Assembly: GCF_000614145.1 (NCBI RefSeq)
Contig: NZ_BAKK01000028.1
Coordinates: forward strand, 1 to 59,751
Direction: 5' to 3'
From: Bacteroides faecichinchillae JCM 17102
GTDB taxonomy: Bacteria > Bacteroidota > Bacteroidia > Bacteroidales > Bacteroidaceae
DNA: 59,751 nt
The position numbers and the translations under genes are program-made. Every line of letters begins with the position of its first letter. Position 1 is the first letter of the stretch. The notes beneath the pieces were generated by a model, which had not been told where the DNA came from, did not search any database, and saw only the letters and a list, made by a program, of their open reading frames with translations. This document shows positions 10,059-19,943 of the stretch, piece after piece.

Positions 10059-10088
10059 GGGATATGTCAGTGGGCATATCCCTTTTAT
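10059..10088 (+). terminator. rho-independent terminator
   Basis: GGGATATG (10059-10066) pairs with CATATCCC (10075-10082) over an 8-nt loop and is followed by TTTTATAT. It would end the beta-mannosidase/hexosaminidase unit and leave the following GH2 gene with its own promoter, which I could not identify in 10089-10175. Confidence 0.7.
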
Positions 10089-10175
10089 ATACAAGAATAG
10101 CCAAAGGTGCTATATACGATATCAGGCACGTTTACAGATAAAGTAGACGTGAAGTAAAATTGAAAACAGATATTT

Positions 10176-12695
10176 ATGATAATAAAAACTAAAATTCTAT
10201 TAGGATTAGTTATCTTCTCATTCTATAATGTGTTGAATGCACAGGTACGTACTACTTATACCTTTGAAAAAGGATGGAAGTTTACGCGTGAAGACAATAC
10301 TGAATCTTTTCAGCCCGGTTATAACGACACTAAATGGCAATCAGTTATAGTACCTCATGATTGGGCTATTTACGGACCATTTGGTATAGATAATGATAAA
10401 CAAATAACAGCTATCTCACAAGATGGACAAAAAGAAGCAATGGAACACGCTGGACGTACCGGAGGACTTCCTTTTGTGGGAGTCGGTTGGTATCGGTTAC
10501 AGTTTGAAGCCCCTTCTTTTACGAAAGGAAAAAGAGCTACGCTTATTTTCGACGGTGCCATGAGTCATGCTCGTGTTTACGTGAACGGTCAAGAAGCCGG
10601 TTATTGGCCCTATGGTTATAATTCTTTCTATTTGGATGTTACTCCATATTTGAAAGAAGGAGCACCTAATATTTTAGCTGTTCGTTTAGAGAATCAACCG
10701 GAATCTTCCCGTTGGTATCCCGGTGCAGGACTTTATAGAAATGTACATCTGGTAGTCACAGAAGATGTACATATCCCGACATGGGGTACACAATTGACTA
10801 CTCCGGTAGTGAAAGACGATTATGCAAAAGTAAACCTGAAGACTAAGCTTGTAGTACCTACTGATAAAAACTTTGATAAGTACCGTATTGTGACTGATTT
10901 GTTGGATAAGAATGGTAAAGTGGTAGCTACTAATGAGAAACAAGGTACTCGTTTTGATGACAATACATTTAGCCAAGAACTAATAGTTACCTCTCCAGCT
11001 TTGTGGAGTCCGGAAACTCCGAATCTTTATCAGGCAAACTTCAAAGTTTACGAAGGAGATGTGCTGAAAGACGAATATAGCACAACTTTTGGTATACGTA
11101 CTATTGAAATTATTCCTGATAAGGGCTTCTATCTAAATGGGAAAAGAACGGTTTTTAAAGGAGTGTGTAATCATCATGATCTTGGTCCTTTGGGTGCTGC
11201 TGTCAATGATGCGGCTATTCGTCGTCAAATTCGTATTTTGAAAGATATGGGTTGTAATGCTATTCGTACCTCTCATAATATGCCGGCACCGGAATTGATT
11301 AAAGCTTGTGACGAAATGGGAATTATGGTAATGGCTGAAACTTTTGACGAATGGAAAGCAACCAAGGTCGCGAATGGTTATCATCATGTGTTTGATGAAT
11401 GGGTGGAAAAAGACCTAACTAATTTAATATGTCATTATCGTAATAACCCGAGTGTAGTAATGTGGTGCATCGGAAATGAAGTACCCGAACAATGGCAAGG
11501 TGGAACAGGAGCTAAAATGTCTCTTTTCTTACAAGATATTTGTCATCGTGAGGATCCGACTCGTCCTGTCACGCAAGGAATGGATGCACCGGATGCTGTG
11601 GTCAATAATAATATGGCAGCAGTGATGGATGTTCCCGGATTTAATTATCGTCCTCATAAATATCAGGAGAATTATAAAAAACTTCCTCAACAGATTATAT
11701 TGGGTAGTGAAACGGCTTCAACAGTCAGTACTCGTGGTATATATAAGTTTCCTGTCACTCGTCAGTGGATGAAGAAATATGACGATCATCAGTCCTCATC
11801 CTACGATGTAGAATCGTGTTCCTGGTCCAATCTTCCAGAAGATGACTTTATTCAGCATGAAGATTTACCCTATTGTATAGGAGAATTTGTCTGGACAGGT
11901 TTCGATTATATGGGTGAACCGACACCTTATTATACAGATTGGCCCAGTCACTCTTCATTGTTTGGCATAATCGATTTGGCAGGTTTACCTAAAGACCGTT
12001 ATTATCTTTATCGTAGTCATTGGAATAAGGAAGAAGAAACATTGCACATCCTTCCACATTGGAATTGGGAAGGGCGTGAAGGCGAAGTAACTCCGGTTTT
12101 TGTTTATACCAATTATCCATCAGCGGAATTATTTATCAATGGTAAGAGTCAGGGAAAACGTACAAAAGACCTTTCAGTGACAATAGACAATAGTGCCGAT
12201 TCTGTTTCTATTATGAATTTAAAACGTCAGAATCGTTATCGGTTGATGTGGATGGATACAAAGTATGAGCCGGGAACTGTCAAAGTGGTTGCATATGATA
12301 AAAATGGAAAAGCTGTAGCCGAAAAAGAAATTCATACAGCGGGAAAGCCAGATCATATAGAGTTGATAGCCGACCGTAATAGGATAGAAGCTGATGGAAA
12401 AGACCTTTCGTTCGTAACAGTAAAAGTCGTAGATAAAGAAGGGAATCTTTGTCCGACAGCCTCTCATGAAATCACTTTTAAAGTAAAAGGAGTAGGGACA
12501 TATCGTGCTGGAGCCAACGGGAATGCTGCCTCTTTAGAATCTTTCCAAAATCCGAAAATGAAAGTATTTAATGGTATGATGACTGCTATTGTTTCTTCGA
12601 CGGAGCAATCTGGCAAGATTATACTTGAAGCTACAGGCAAAGGATTGAAAAAAGGAATCCTGAATCTTGAAAGTGTTTCAGAAAATGTAAAATAA
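10176..12695 (+). CDS. exported beta-galactosidase, GH2
   Basis: GH2 family glycosidase, most likely an exo-beta-galactosidase acting on galactose exposed by the sialidase. The protein has 839 residues. A signal peptide (to about residue 22, NVLNAQ) leads into the sugar-binding domain with VPHDWA and the GH2 signature region (YVNGQEAGYWPYGYNSF). The barrel carries the acid/base Glu435 in WCIGNEVPE and the nucleophile Glu570 in CIGEFVWTGFDYMGEP. The C-terminal part looks like a DUF4982 domain (VYTNYPSAELFINGKSQG) followed by an invasin/Ig-like domain. It is separated from the upstream unit by a terminator and ends before another one, so it is probably monocistronic. Family GH2 is certain; beta-galactosidase fits the motifs better than beta-glucuronidase, but the substrate is inferred. 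Confidence 0.88.
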   Translation: MIIKTKILLGLVIFSFYNVLNAQVRTTYTFEKGWKFTREDNTESFQPGYNDTKWQSVIVPHDWAIYGPFGIDNDKQITAISQDGQKEAMEHAGRTGGLPFVGVGWYRLQFEAPSFTKGKRATLIFDGAMSHARVYVNGQEAGYWPYGYNSFYLDVTPYLKEGAPNILAVRLENQPESSRWYPGAGLYRNVHLVVTEDVHIPTWGTQLTTPVVKDDYAKVNLKTKLVVPTDKNFDKYRIVTDLLDKNGKVVATNEKQGTRFDDNTFSQELIVTSPALWSPETPNLYQANFKVYEGDVLKDEYSTTFGIRTIEIIPDKGFYLNGKRTVFKGVCNHHDLGPLGAAVNDAAIRRQIRILKDMGCNAIRTSHNMPAPELIKACDEMGIMVMAETFDEWKATKVANGYHHVFDEWVEKDLTNLICHYRNNPSVVMWCIGNEVPEQWQGGTGAKMSLFLQDICHREDPTRPVTQGMDAPDAVVNNNMAAVMDVPGFNYRPHKYQENYKKLPQQIILGSETASTVSTRGIYKFPVTRQWMKKYDDHQSSSYDVESCSWSNLPEDDFIQHEDLPYCIGEFVWTGFDYMGEPTPYYTDWPSHSSLFGIIDLAGLPKDRYYLYRSHWNKEEETLHILPHWNWEGREGEVTPVFVYTNYPSAELFINGKSQGKRTKDLSVTIDNSADSVSIMNLKRQNRYRLMWMDTKYEPGTVKVVAYDKNGKAVAEKEIHTAGKPDHIELIADRNRIEADGKDLSFVTVKVVDKEGNLCPTASHEITFKVKGVGTYRAGANGNAASLESFQNPKMKVFNGMMTAIVSSTEQSGKIILEATGKGLKKGILNLESVSENVK

Positions 12696-12721
12696 GAAAA
12701 ATATTTTATTTTAATAAATGT

Positions 12722-12764
12722 CCCTCTAAGTATTTCATTGAAACGTACTTAGAGGGATTTTCTT
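12722..12764 (+). terminator. rho-independent terminator between glycosidase block and capsule locus
   Basis: An 11-bp perfect stem, CCCTCTAAGTA (12722-12732) with TACTTAGAGGG (12746-12756), is followed by ATTTTCTTT. It closes the beta-galactosidase unit and insulates the capsule locus promoter. Confidence 0.88.
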
Positions 12765-12840
12765 TAGTGCTTAAAAGTAGATTAACATCCTATCCGATAA
12801 AATTAAAGTGATAAAAGTATGTTCTTTGATTAAATTGTAT

Positions 12841-12848
12841 TACTTTTG
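12841..12848 (+). promoter_or_regulatory. -7 promoter box of the capsule locus
   Basis: TACTTTTG is an exact match to the Bacteroides -7 consensus TAnnTTTG. A TTTG at 12825-12828 is only 12 nt upstream, so a canonical -33 box is not evident. I saw no flanking inverted repeats of the kind that mark invertible capsule promoters. Confidence 0.5.
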
Positions 12849-12854
12849 CAGCGT

Positions 12855-13033
12855 TTTAGTACTGTATCCGTTCCTCTATGAACCTTAGTTCTTATATGGA
12901 GGGAAGATAAAAAGGCTAAATCCTTAAGAGATGCGCTACTGATTCATAAATGAATTTCGTTTATGGAGGTCAGGGCGCTTTTGTCTTTTAAGATGCTATA
13001 AAATCTAATAAAAACTAGGGGATGGTGTAGATA
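12855..13033 (+). promoter_or_regulatory. about 180-nt 5' leader of the capsule operon, with hairpin
   Basis: The transcribed leader between the -7 box and the upxY start is long. CCTCTATG (12873-12880) can pair with TATGGAGG (12895-12902) over a 14-nt loop, with two G-U pairs. NusG-like UpxY proteins are known to prevent early termination in the 5' region of their own capsule operon, so this leader is the expected place for the RNA/DNA element they recognise. That role is inferred from position. Confidence 0.4.
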
Positions 13034-13588
13034 ATGAATGAGCGGGGCAACGACCAGCAAATAGAAAAACGACGCGTATGGTATGCCATACAAACTTTCT
13101 ATTGTAAAGAAGAACATTTGGGGAAATTTTTGGAAGAAAGGGGAATAAACTATTTTATTCCGATGCGCTATACAGAGCAAGAGACTTTGGATGGCAAAAA
13201 GCATCGTAGACTCACTCCTGCTGTTCATAATTTATTGTTTGTTGAGAAAACATTTACGGAAAAAGAGTTCTTAGAGAAAATTGAAGGGTGTCCTATCCCT
13301 TTTCTAATTATACGAGATCGTAGTACACGCCAGAGTTATGAAATTCCGGATAGAGAAATGTTGGAATTGCGTGCTATTTGTGATCCGAATTACAAAGGAA
13401 CTCTCTATGTTGATACAACAACAGCTGAAGCCCGCCCAGGACAAGCAGTCCGGGTAATCCGTGGCCCGTTTGCCGGACTCGAAGGTAAACTTACGCAATA
13501 CAAAAAAAGCTACTATGTAGTCGTTACTTTGGCTACTATTGGTGTTATGCTACACATTCCCAAATGGTATTGCGAGAAAATCAACTAA
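13034..13588 (+). CDS. upxY: UpxY family NusG-like transcription antiterminator
   Basis: First gene of the capsule locus. It is a 184-residue NusG/RfaH-like protein that travels with RNA polymerase and allows transcription of the long downstream operon. The NGN domain is seen in RVWYAIQTFYCKEEHLGKFL and YFIPMRYTE, and a C-terminal KOW-like segment follows (RPGQAVRVIRGPFAGLEGKL). Size and architecture fit UpxY proteins of Bacteroides capsule loci. The usual companion upxZ, which inhibits UpxY of other loci, is not found next to it: the next gene is the SLBB exporter. A hairpin with a U-tract follows the stop codon at 13633-13658, a plausible site of action. Confidence 0.9.
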   Translation: MNERGNDQQIEKRRVWYAIQTFYCKEEHLGKFLEERGINYFIPMRYTEQETLDGKKHRRLTPAVHNLLFVEKTFTEKEFLEKIEGCPIPFLIIRDRSTRQSYEIPDREMLELRAICDPNYKGTLYVDTTTAEARPGQAVRVIRGPFAGLEGKLTQYKKSYYVVVTLATIGVMLHIPKWYCEKIN

Positions 13589-13632
13589 TCATATCTTTTT
13601 AATTTTTCTGTACGGCATGTGATGTATTTGAA

Positions 13633-13658
13633 GGCTATTTTTCAATAGTCCTGCTTTT
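13633..13658 (+). terminator. terminator-like hairpin between upxY and exporter gene
   Basis: GGCTATT (13633-13639) pairs with AATAG-CC (13644-13651, one bulged T) over a 4-nt loop, followed by TGCTTTTTT. It would attenuate transcription after upxY unless overridden, fitting an antitermination-controlled operon. The stem is short, so strength is uncertain. Confidence 0.5.
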
Positions 13659-13710
13659 TTACATCCATACAAAAAGTACTTTTCATATTTATTGAAAATT
13701 TTAATTATCG

Positions 13711-16126
13711 ATGAAAATACAAAAACTTTTTAGCGTATTTCTATTTGCTTTGATGCTAGGAAGTACTTCTTTACTCATGGCTCAAACCATGAGTGATCAG
13801 CAAGTACTTGAGTATGTGAAGGAAGGTATCAAGCAAGGCAAAGAACAGAAGCAAATGGCTGCTGAACTGGCACGCAAAGGTGTGACTAAAGAACAGGCGA
13901 TGCGTGTAAAAGAGCTGTATGAAAAACAGAACAATGTGGATACAGCTAAATCCACTGGTACAGATATCAATGAATCTCGTTTGCGTGAGGAAATGAAGGA
14001 AAATACTTCCGATATGTTGGAGGATCAGCCTACTACGCAAGATCTGGTTCGTGAAGATCAAGTATTCGGCAGAAATATTTTCAATACAAAGAACCTGACT
14101 TTTGAACCTAGTTCTAATCTTGCTACTCCTCCTAATTATCGTTTAGGTCCTGGTGATGAAGTAATCATTGATATCTGGGGTGCCAGCCAGAATACTATTC
14201 GTCAGCAAATCTCTCCTGATGGAACCATTAATATTCAAAAGATTGGTCCTGTATATCTGAGTGGACTGACAGTTTCAGAGGCTAATGATTATCTAAAGAA
14301 ATCCCTGAACAAGATATATAACGGTCTGAACAATACGACTGATCCCAGTTCGGACATTCGTCTTACTTTAGGTAATATTCGTACTATTCAGATTAATGTC
14401 ATGGGTGAGGTTGTTCAGCCCGGTACATATGCACTTTCTTCTTTCTCAACCGTCTTTCATGCTCTTTATCGTGCAGGTGGAGTGAGTGATATCGGAAGTT
14501 TGCGTAATGTTCAACTAGTAAGAAACGGCAAGAAGTTAGCAACGATTGATGTATATGAATTTATCATGAAAGGCAATGCTCAAGATGATATCCGTTTACA
14601 GGAAGGAGATGTTGTCATTGTTCCTGCTTATGACGTTCTGGTTAAGATTAGCGGTAAAGTGAAACGTCCAATGCGTTTTGAGATGAAAAAGGATGAACCA
14701 CTTTCTACTTTGATAAAGTATGCCGGAGGTTTTGAGGCTGATGCTTTTACCCGTTCTTTACGTGTAGTACGTCAGAATGGTCAGGAATACGAAGTAAATA
14801 CAGTGAAAGACATAGACTATAGTGTTTACCAGATGCGTAATGGTGATGTTGTGACTGCTGAGGCTATCCTTAATCGTTTTACTAATAAGTTGGAGATTCG
14901 TGGAGCTGTTTATCGTCCGGGTATCTATCAATTAAGTGGTAAACTGAACACTGTTCGTGAACTAGTAAATGAAGCTCAAGGCTTGACAGGAGATGCTTTT
15001 CTGAATCGTGCTGTACTTTATCGGCAACGTGAAGACTTGACAACAGAAGTTCTTTCAGTGGATATTAAGCCTATTATGGACGGAACTGCTCCCAATATTG
15101 CTTTATTGAAAAATGATATTCTTTATATTCCGAGTATTCATGATCTTGAAGATAGAGGTAATGTAAGAGTGCATGGTGAAGTTGCAAAACCTGATTCATA
15201 TCCTTATGCAGATAACATGACTTTGGAGGATTTGATTATTCAAGCAGGTGGCTTACGTGAAGCAGCTTCTACAGTTCGTGTAGATGTTTCACGTAGAATA
15301 AAGAATCCCCGTAGTACAGTAGATAATGATACTATTGGTCAAATGTTTTCTTTTGCTTTGAAAGATGGCTTTATAATAGATGGTCAGCCAGGTTTCGTCC
15401 TTCAACCTTATGATGAAATTTATGTACGTCGTAGTCCTGGTTATCAAGCCCAACAGAATGTTAGCATTGAAGGAGAAATTTTATTTGATGGTACTTATGC
15501 TTTAACTAACAGAGAAGAGCGCCTTTCAGATTTAGTTAAAAAAGCTGGAGGAACTACTAATTATGCTTATTTACGTGGTGCTAAATTGACTCGTGTTGCT
15601 AATGTAAGTGAAAAGAAACGTATGGCAGATGTCATTCGTTTGATGCGTCATCAGTTGGGAGAAGCGATGATTGATTCTTTGGGTATTGAAGTGGAAAATA
15701 CATTTACTGTAGGTATCGACTTGGAAAAAGCATTAAAGAACCCAAAGAGTAATGCCGATCTTGTTTTGCGTGAAGGCGATATCATATCTATACCAAAGAA
15801 TACAAATACAGTATCGATTGACGGGGCTGTAATGGTTCCGAATACTGTGTCTTATTTAGAAGGTAAGGATATTGATTACTATTTAAATCAGTCTGGTGGT
15901 TATTCAGAGGATGCAAAGAAGAGTAAGAAATTTATTGTTTACATGAATGGTCAGGTAACAAAGGTGAAAGGTAATGGTAAGAAGCAGATAGAGCCTGGTT
16001 GTGAAATAATTGTACCAAGTAAGGCAAAGAAAAAGACTAATATTGGAGAAATTTTTAGGTTTTGCTACTTCATTTAGTTCTTTAGGAATGATGATTGCTT
16101 CAATTGCAAATTTGATAAAGAATTAA
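13711..16126 (+). CDS. SLBB-domain polysaccharide export protein (Wza-like), 3' frameshift
   Basis: Outer-membrane polysaccharide export channel of the Wza family that would export the capsule polymer. A signal peptide (to about residue 25, SLLMAQ) is followed by a charged helical region. The poly_export domain comes next (YRLGPGDEVIIDIWGAS), then several SLBB repeats (VMGEVVQPGTY, ISGKVKRPM, IRGAVYRPGIYQL, VHGEVAKPDSY, IEGEILFDGTY, IDGAVMVPNTV). The first reading frame ends at 16077, but one extra T in the T run at 16052-16056 seems to cause this. The next frame continues with a hydrophobic C-terminal segment (SLGMMIASIANLIKN) to a stop at 16124-16126, typical of Bacteroides homologues. Near-complete length suggests a functional gene. 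The chain-length gene starts 10 nt later. Confidence 0.9.
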
Positions 16127-16136
16127 TTAGATTGAT

Positions 16137-17261
16137 ATGGCAGAGAAGCTAGATAAAGAACATAATTTGGAATCAGAAAAAGAAGTAAATAAAGATATGG
16201 AAATTGATTTACTTGAGATTTTTCGCAGAATGATTGCTATACGTAAGACATTATATAAAGCAGCTGGTTTTGGATTAATTGTTGGTTTAATTGTGGCAAT
16301 CAGTATTCCTAAGCAATATACCGTAAATGTTACTCTTTCTCCTGAGATGGGAAATTCTAATGGTAATAATGGGATTGCTGGAATTGCTGCTTCATTTTTA
16401 GGCAGTGGGGTTACAATGGGGGAAAATGCGGATGCATTGAATGCTTCTCTTTCAGCTGATATTGTTTCTTCAACTCCTTTTTTATTGGAGCTTTTTAATA
16501 TGGAGGTCTCAATATCTAATCAAAGTGATAAAATTACTTTTGAGTCTTATCTTGATGAATGTCATTCTCCTTGGTGGAATTATGTAATAGGCTTTCCTGG
16601 TATTGTAGCTAACGGAGTAAAAATGTTATTTGAAGACAGAGTAACTACTATTAATAAATTGGGGCAAGGAACTATTGAATTGACAAAAGAAGAAAACAAA
16701 AAAATTATTTATCTTAAAAAGAATATAAAAGCTTCAATAGATAAGAAAACTGCTATTACTCATATTTCTGTTACTTTACAAAATCCTAGAGTTGCTGCAG
16801 ATATAGCAGACTCAGTAATTCATAAGCTACAAAAATGTATTATTGATTATCGTACTTTTAAAGCGAAAGAAGATTGTATATATTTAGAAAGACTATTTAA
16901 GGAACGCCAAGAGGAATATTATACTACTCAAAGAAAATATGCTGAATATGTCGATATGAATGATAATTTAATTCTTCAAAGTGTGCGTGCTGAGCAAGAA
17001 CGTTTACAAAATGATATGAATTTAGCTTATCAAATATATAGTCAGGTTGCCAATCAGTTACAGGTAGCTAGGGCGAAGGTACAGGAAGTGAAACCTATAT
17101 TTGCTATAGTTGAACCTGCGGTTGTACCTTTAAAATCTTCTAGTATGAGTGGAAAGTTTTATGTATTATTATTTATGTTTTGTTCTGTTTTCTGTGTAAC
17201 TATTTGGATGCTGTTTGGTAAAGATATATTGGATAGTTTAAAAAGAGAAATAAAGAAGTAG
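16137..17261 (+). CDS. Wzz-family polysaccharide chain-length determinant
   Basis: Inner-membrane polysaccharide co-polymerase that sets capsule chain length with Wzy and links to the Wza exporter. The 374-residue protein has a cytoplasmic N-terminus rich in charged residues. Its first membrane segment is around 55-72 (GLIVGLIVAISIP), followed directly by the Wzz beta motif (YTVNVTLSPE). A periplasmic helical region contains a coiled coil near residues 235-315. The second membrane segment is near 345-365 (FYVLLFMFCSVFCVTIWMLF). No cytoplasmic tyrosine kinase domain is fused. Position directly after the exporter gene is standard. Confidence 0.88.
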   Translation: MAEKLDKEHNLESEKEVNKDMEIDLLEIFRRMIAIRKTLYKAAGFGLIVGLIVAISIPKQYTVNVTLSPEMGNSNGNNGIAGIAASFLGSGVTMGENADALNASLSADIVSSTPFLLELFNMEVSISNQSDKITFESYLDECHSPWWNYVIGFPGIVANGVKMLFEDRVTTINKLGQGTIELTKEENKKIIYLKKNIKASIDKKTAITHISVTLQNPRVAADIADSVIHKLQKCIIDYRTFKAKEDCIYLERLFKERQEEYYTTQRKYAEYVDMNDNLILQSVRAEQERLQNDMNLAYQIYSQVANQLQVARAKVQEVKPIFAIVEPAVVPLKSSSMSGKFYVLLFMFCSVFCVTIWMLFGKDILDSLKREIKK

Positions 17262-17297
17262 ATTTAAAAATTGCCTATTTACAATCATCATATTTTC

Positions 17298-18410
17298 ATG
17301 ATTTATATATTTATTATTCTAGCTTTCATTATTTCTGCCTGTGTAGCATGGCTTATTATTCCTCGTATTCTGTTAATTTCTCTTCGTAAGAAATTATTTG
17401 ATATGCCTGATGAACGAAAAGTCCATAAACGTGCTATTCCCCGCTTGGGTGGAGTTTCCTTTTTTCCAACGATATTAATTTCCTGTTGCTTCGTTCTGGC
17501 ATTACGTACATTAACAGGTTACAATATTCCGACATTACAAGCTGCGTATGTTTTGCCTGAGTGTTTATTCCTTGTTTGTGGAATGACTCTTTTGTATTTA
17601 ACTGGTATTGCAGACGATCTTGTAGGTGTAAGGTATCGGCAGAAATTTATAATTCAGATTCTCAGTGCCAGTTTTTTTCCTATTGCGGGACTTTGGATAA
17701 ACGATCTATATGGATTATTTGGAATTTATACGATCTCAGCTTGGATTGGAATTCCTTTTACAATACTGACTATTGTTTTTATTACTAATGCTATTAATCT
17801 TATTGATGGGATAGATGGCTTGGCATCTGGTTTGAGCAGTGTAGCCCTTTTGGTATTTGGTATTTTGTTTCTGGAAAAAGGCTTGTGGATGTACAGTATA
17901 CTTGGATTCAGTACTTTTGGCGTTTTAATTCCATTTTTTTATTATAATGTATTTGGCAGTGCAGAACGGGCAAGAAAGATTTTCATGGGGGATACAGGTA
18001 GTCTGACTTTAGGTTACATTCTTAGTTTTCTTGCTATTAAATATAGTCAAAACAATCTGGAAGTTACATCTTATACTCAAGGAGCTTTTGTTATAGCTTT
18101 CAGTACGTTGATTGTCCCTGCATTTGATGTGATTCGTGTCGTAATAGTACGTATTCGTAATGGCAAAAGTCCTTTTGAACCGGATAAAAACCATATTCAT
18201 CATAAGTTTTTGGCAATGGGCTTTACCCCCCGTAAGGCTATGATTACTATTTTATTGGTTTCTTGTACATTCAGTGCTTTAAATATCTTGTTAATGCCTT
18301 GGATTGATAATACTGTAATGTTACTAGGGGATATTATTATCTGGATTGCTTTAAACCTTTGGTGGGACAGGGTTAAAGATAAACGTATTCATCTAAAAAG
18401 TTTATATTGA
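17298..18410 (+). CDS. undecaprenyl-phosphate sugar-1-phosphate transferase (WecA/MraY family)
   Basis: Polytopic inner-membrane enzyme that begins repeat-unit synthesis by transferring a sugar phosphate, usually GlcNAc-1-P or a relative, to undecaprenyl phosphate. From the ATG at 17298 the protein is about 370 residues with roughly ten membrane segments. Family motifs are clear: [12 protein letters not shown] near the start, the aspartate pair in [37 protein letters not shown], and the His motif KNHIHHKF. An upstream TTG start at 17271 is less likely because the ATG opens straight into the first membrane helix. The stop lies one base before the rmlA ATG, so translation is probably coupled. 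The donor sugar cannot be read. Confidence 0.9.
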   Translation: MIYIFIILAFIISACVAWLIIPRILLISLRKKLFDMPDERKVHKRAIPRLGGVSFFPTILISCCFVLALRTLTGYNIPTLQAAYVLPECLFLVCGMTLLYLTGIADDLVGVRYRQKFIIQILSASFFPIAGLWINDLYGLFGIYTISAWIGIPFTILTIVFITNAINLIDGIDGLASGLSSVALLVFGILFLEKGLWMYSILGFSTFGVLIPFFYYNVFGSAERARKIFMGDTGSLTLGYILSFLAIKYSQNNLEVTSYTQGAFVIAFSTLIVPAFDVIRVVIVRIRNGKSPFEPDKNHIHHKFLAMGFTPRKAMITILLVSCTFSALNILLMPWIDNTVMLLGDIIIWIALNLWWDRVKDKRIHLKSLY

Positions 18411-18411
18411 T

Positions 18412-19296
18412 ATGAAAGGAATCGTATTAGCCGGTGGTTCAGGTACACGTCTGTACCCTATCACCAAAGGAGTCAGCAAGCAACTCCTTCCTATTTTTGA
18501 CAAACCGATGATTTATTATCCGATCTCTGTTCTGATGCTTGCAGGTATTCGTGATATTTTAATCATCTCCACTCCCTATGATCTTCCTGGCTTTAGACGT
18601 CTTTTGGGAGACGGCTCTGATTATGGCGTTCATTTTAAATATGCCGAACAACCCTCTCCCGATGGACTGGCCCAAGCCTTTCTTATTGGTGAGGAATTCA
18701 TTGGTAATGATTCCGTTTGTCTGGTGTTAGGTGATAATATTTTTCATGGTTCGGGGTTGTCTCAATTGTTGAAAGAAGCTGTCCTTACAGCGGAAGAAGA
18801 TAAGAAAGCCACTGTCTTCGGTTATTGGGTAAGTGATCCTGAACGTTATGGAGTCGCAGAGTTCGACCAAGCGGGTAATTGCCTGAATATTGAAGAAAAG
18901 CCGTCTCACCCTAAATCCAATTATGCGGTCGTTGGTCTTTATTTCTATCCGAATAAGGTCGTTGATGTAGCAAAAAATATTATGCCTTCTTCCCGTGGCG
19001 AATTAGAGATAACCACTGTAAATCAGGAATTCCTGCAGGATAATGAGCTTAAAGTTCAACCCCTTGGACGTGGCTTTGCTTGGCTTGATACCGGAACGCA
19101 CGATTCACTCTCAGAAGCCAGTACGTTTATCGAAGTCATAGAGAAACGTCAAGGTCTGAAAGTCGCTTGTCTGGAAGGGATTGCCCTTCGTCATGGCTGG
19201 ATAACGCCTGACAAGATGCGTGAACTGGCTCAGCCCATGTTGAAGAACCAATACGGTCAGTATCTCTTAAGAGTAATTGACGAACTTGGTCTTTAA
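18412..19296 (+). CDS. rfbA: glucose-1-phosphate thymidylyltransferase RmlA
   Basis: Makes dTDP-glucose from dTTP and glucose-1-phosphate, the first step toward dTDP-L-rhamnose and dTDP-3-amino-3,6-dideoxyhexoses. The 294-residue protein is the normal length. It has the nucleotide-binding motif [14 protein letters not shown] at the N-terminus, the [17 protein letters not shown] region, LGDNIF, and the [19 protein letters not shown] and [13 protein letters not shown] segments typical of RmlA. It starts one base after the WecA-like gene and is followed by rmlC, rmlD and rmlB, so the whole dTDP-rhamnose set sits in the locus. Confidence 0.97.
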   Translation: MKGIVLAGGSGTRLYPITKGVSKQLLPIFDKPMIYYPISVLMLAGIRDILIISTPYDLPGFRRLLGDGSDYGVHFKYAEQPSPDGLAQAFLIGEEFIGNDSVCLVLGDNIFHGSGLSQLLKEAVLTAEEDKKATVFGYWVSDPERYGVAEFDQAGNCLNIEEKPSHPKSNYAVVGLYFYPNKVVDVAKNIMPSSRGELEITTVNQEFLQDNELKVQPLGRGFAWLDTGTHDSLSEASTFIEVIEKRQGLKVACLEGIALRHGWITPDKMRELAQPMLKNQYGQYLLRVIDELGL

Positions 19297-19344
19297 TAAA
19301 TCATCTATTACTTTTTAATCCATTATAACTAATCTATTAAAGCT

Positions 19345-19920
19345 GTGGAAGTCATCAAAACTACTATAGAAGGCGTGGTTATCATAACCCCTCGCATATT
19401 TAAAGATTCCCGTGGTTATTTCTTTGAATCTTTCAATCAAAATGAATTCGAACAGAAAGTCTGTCAAACAACATTCGTTCAAGATAATGAAAGCAAATCC
19501 TCGTACGGTGTACTTCGTGGGCTTCATTTTCAGAAACCTCCTTATGCGCAAAGCAAACTGGTACGTGTGTTAAAGGGGGCTGTTCTTGATGTCGCTGTCG
19601 ATATCCGTAAAGGTTCTCCTACTTTTGGACACCATGTTGCCGTAGAACTGACGGAAGACAATCATTTACAGTTCTTCATTCCTCGGGGGTTTGCCCATGG
19701 CTTCAGCGTACTGAGCGAAGAAGTTATCTTTCAATATAAATGTGATAACTTTTATGCTCCCCAATATGAAGGAGCATTGGCTTGGAATGATCCTGATCTT
19801 AATATTGATTGGCTCGTTCCTGAAGATAAAATATTATTAAGTGATAAAGATAGGGCGCATCCCAGATTGAAAGATGCTGATTGTCTGTTCGATTACTCTG
19901 ATGGCCTTTATAATAAATAA
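19345..19920 (+). CDS. rfbC: dTDP-4-dehydrorhamnose 3,5-epimerase RmlC (GTG start)
   Basis: Epimerises dTDP-4-keto-6-deoxyglucose at C3 and C5 for dTDP-L-rhamnose. The protein is 191 residues, a cupin with the family landmarks FKDSRGYFFESFNQ, the catalytic His in VLRGLHFQKPP, VDIRKGSPTFG, IPRGFAHGFSVL and YKCDNFYAP. The frame opens with GTG at 19345; a stop lies in frame at 19330-19332 and there is no earlier ATG, so GTG is the probable start. It lies 48 nt after rmlA and 23 nt before rmlD. Confidence 0.95.
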   Translation: MEVIKTTIEGVVIITPRIFKDSRGYFFESFNQNEFEQKVCQTTFVQDNESKSSYGVLRGLHFQKPPYAQSKLVRVLKGAVLDVAVDIRKGSPTFGHHVAVELTEDNHLQFFIPRGFAHGFSVLSEEVIFQYKCDNFYAPQYEGALAWNDPDLNIDWLVPEDKILLSDKDRAHPRLKDADCLFDYSDGLYNK

Positions 19921-19943
19921 CCCCTTTTCCCCAATCTTTGTAA

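Noticed and set aside
10059..10086. Possible riboswitch or attenuator before the beta-galactosidase gene
   Set aside because: The two hairpins look like simple termination structures after the preceding gene; no conserved ligand-binding core is visible.
12815..13033. Invertible capsule promoter
   Set aside because: No pair of inverted repeats flanks the -7 box, and no recombinase gene is directly upstream. The leader hairpin arms are only 8 bp.
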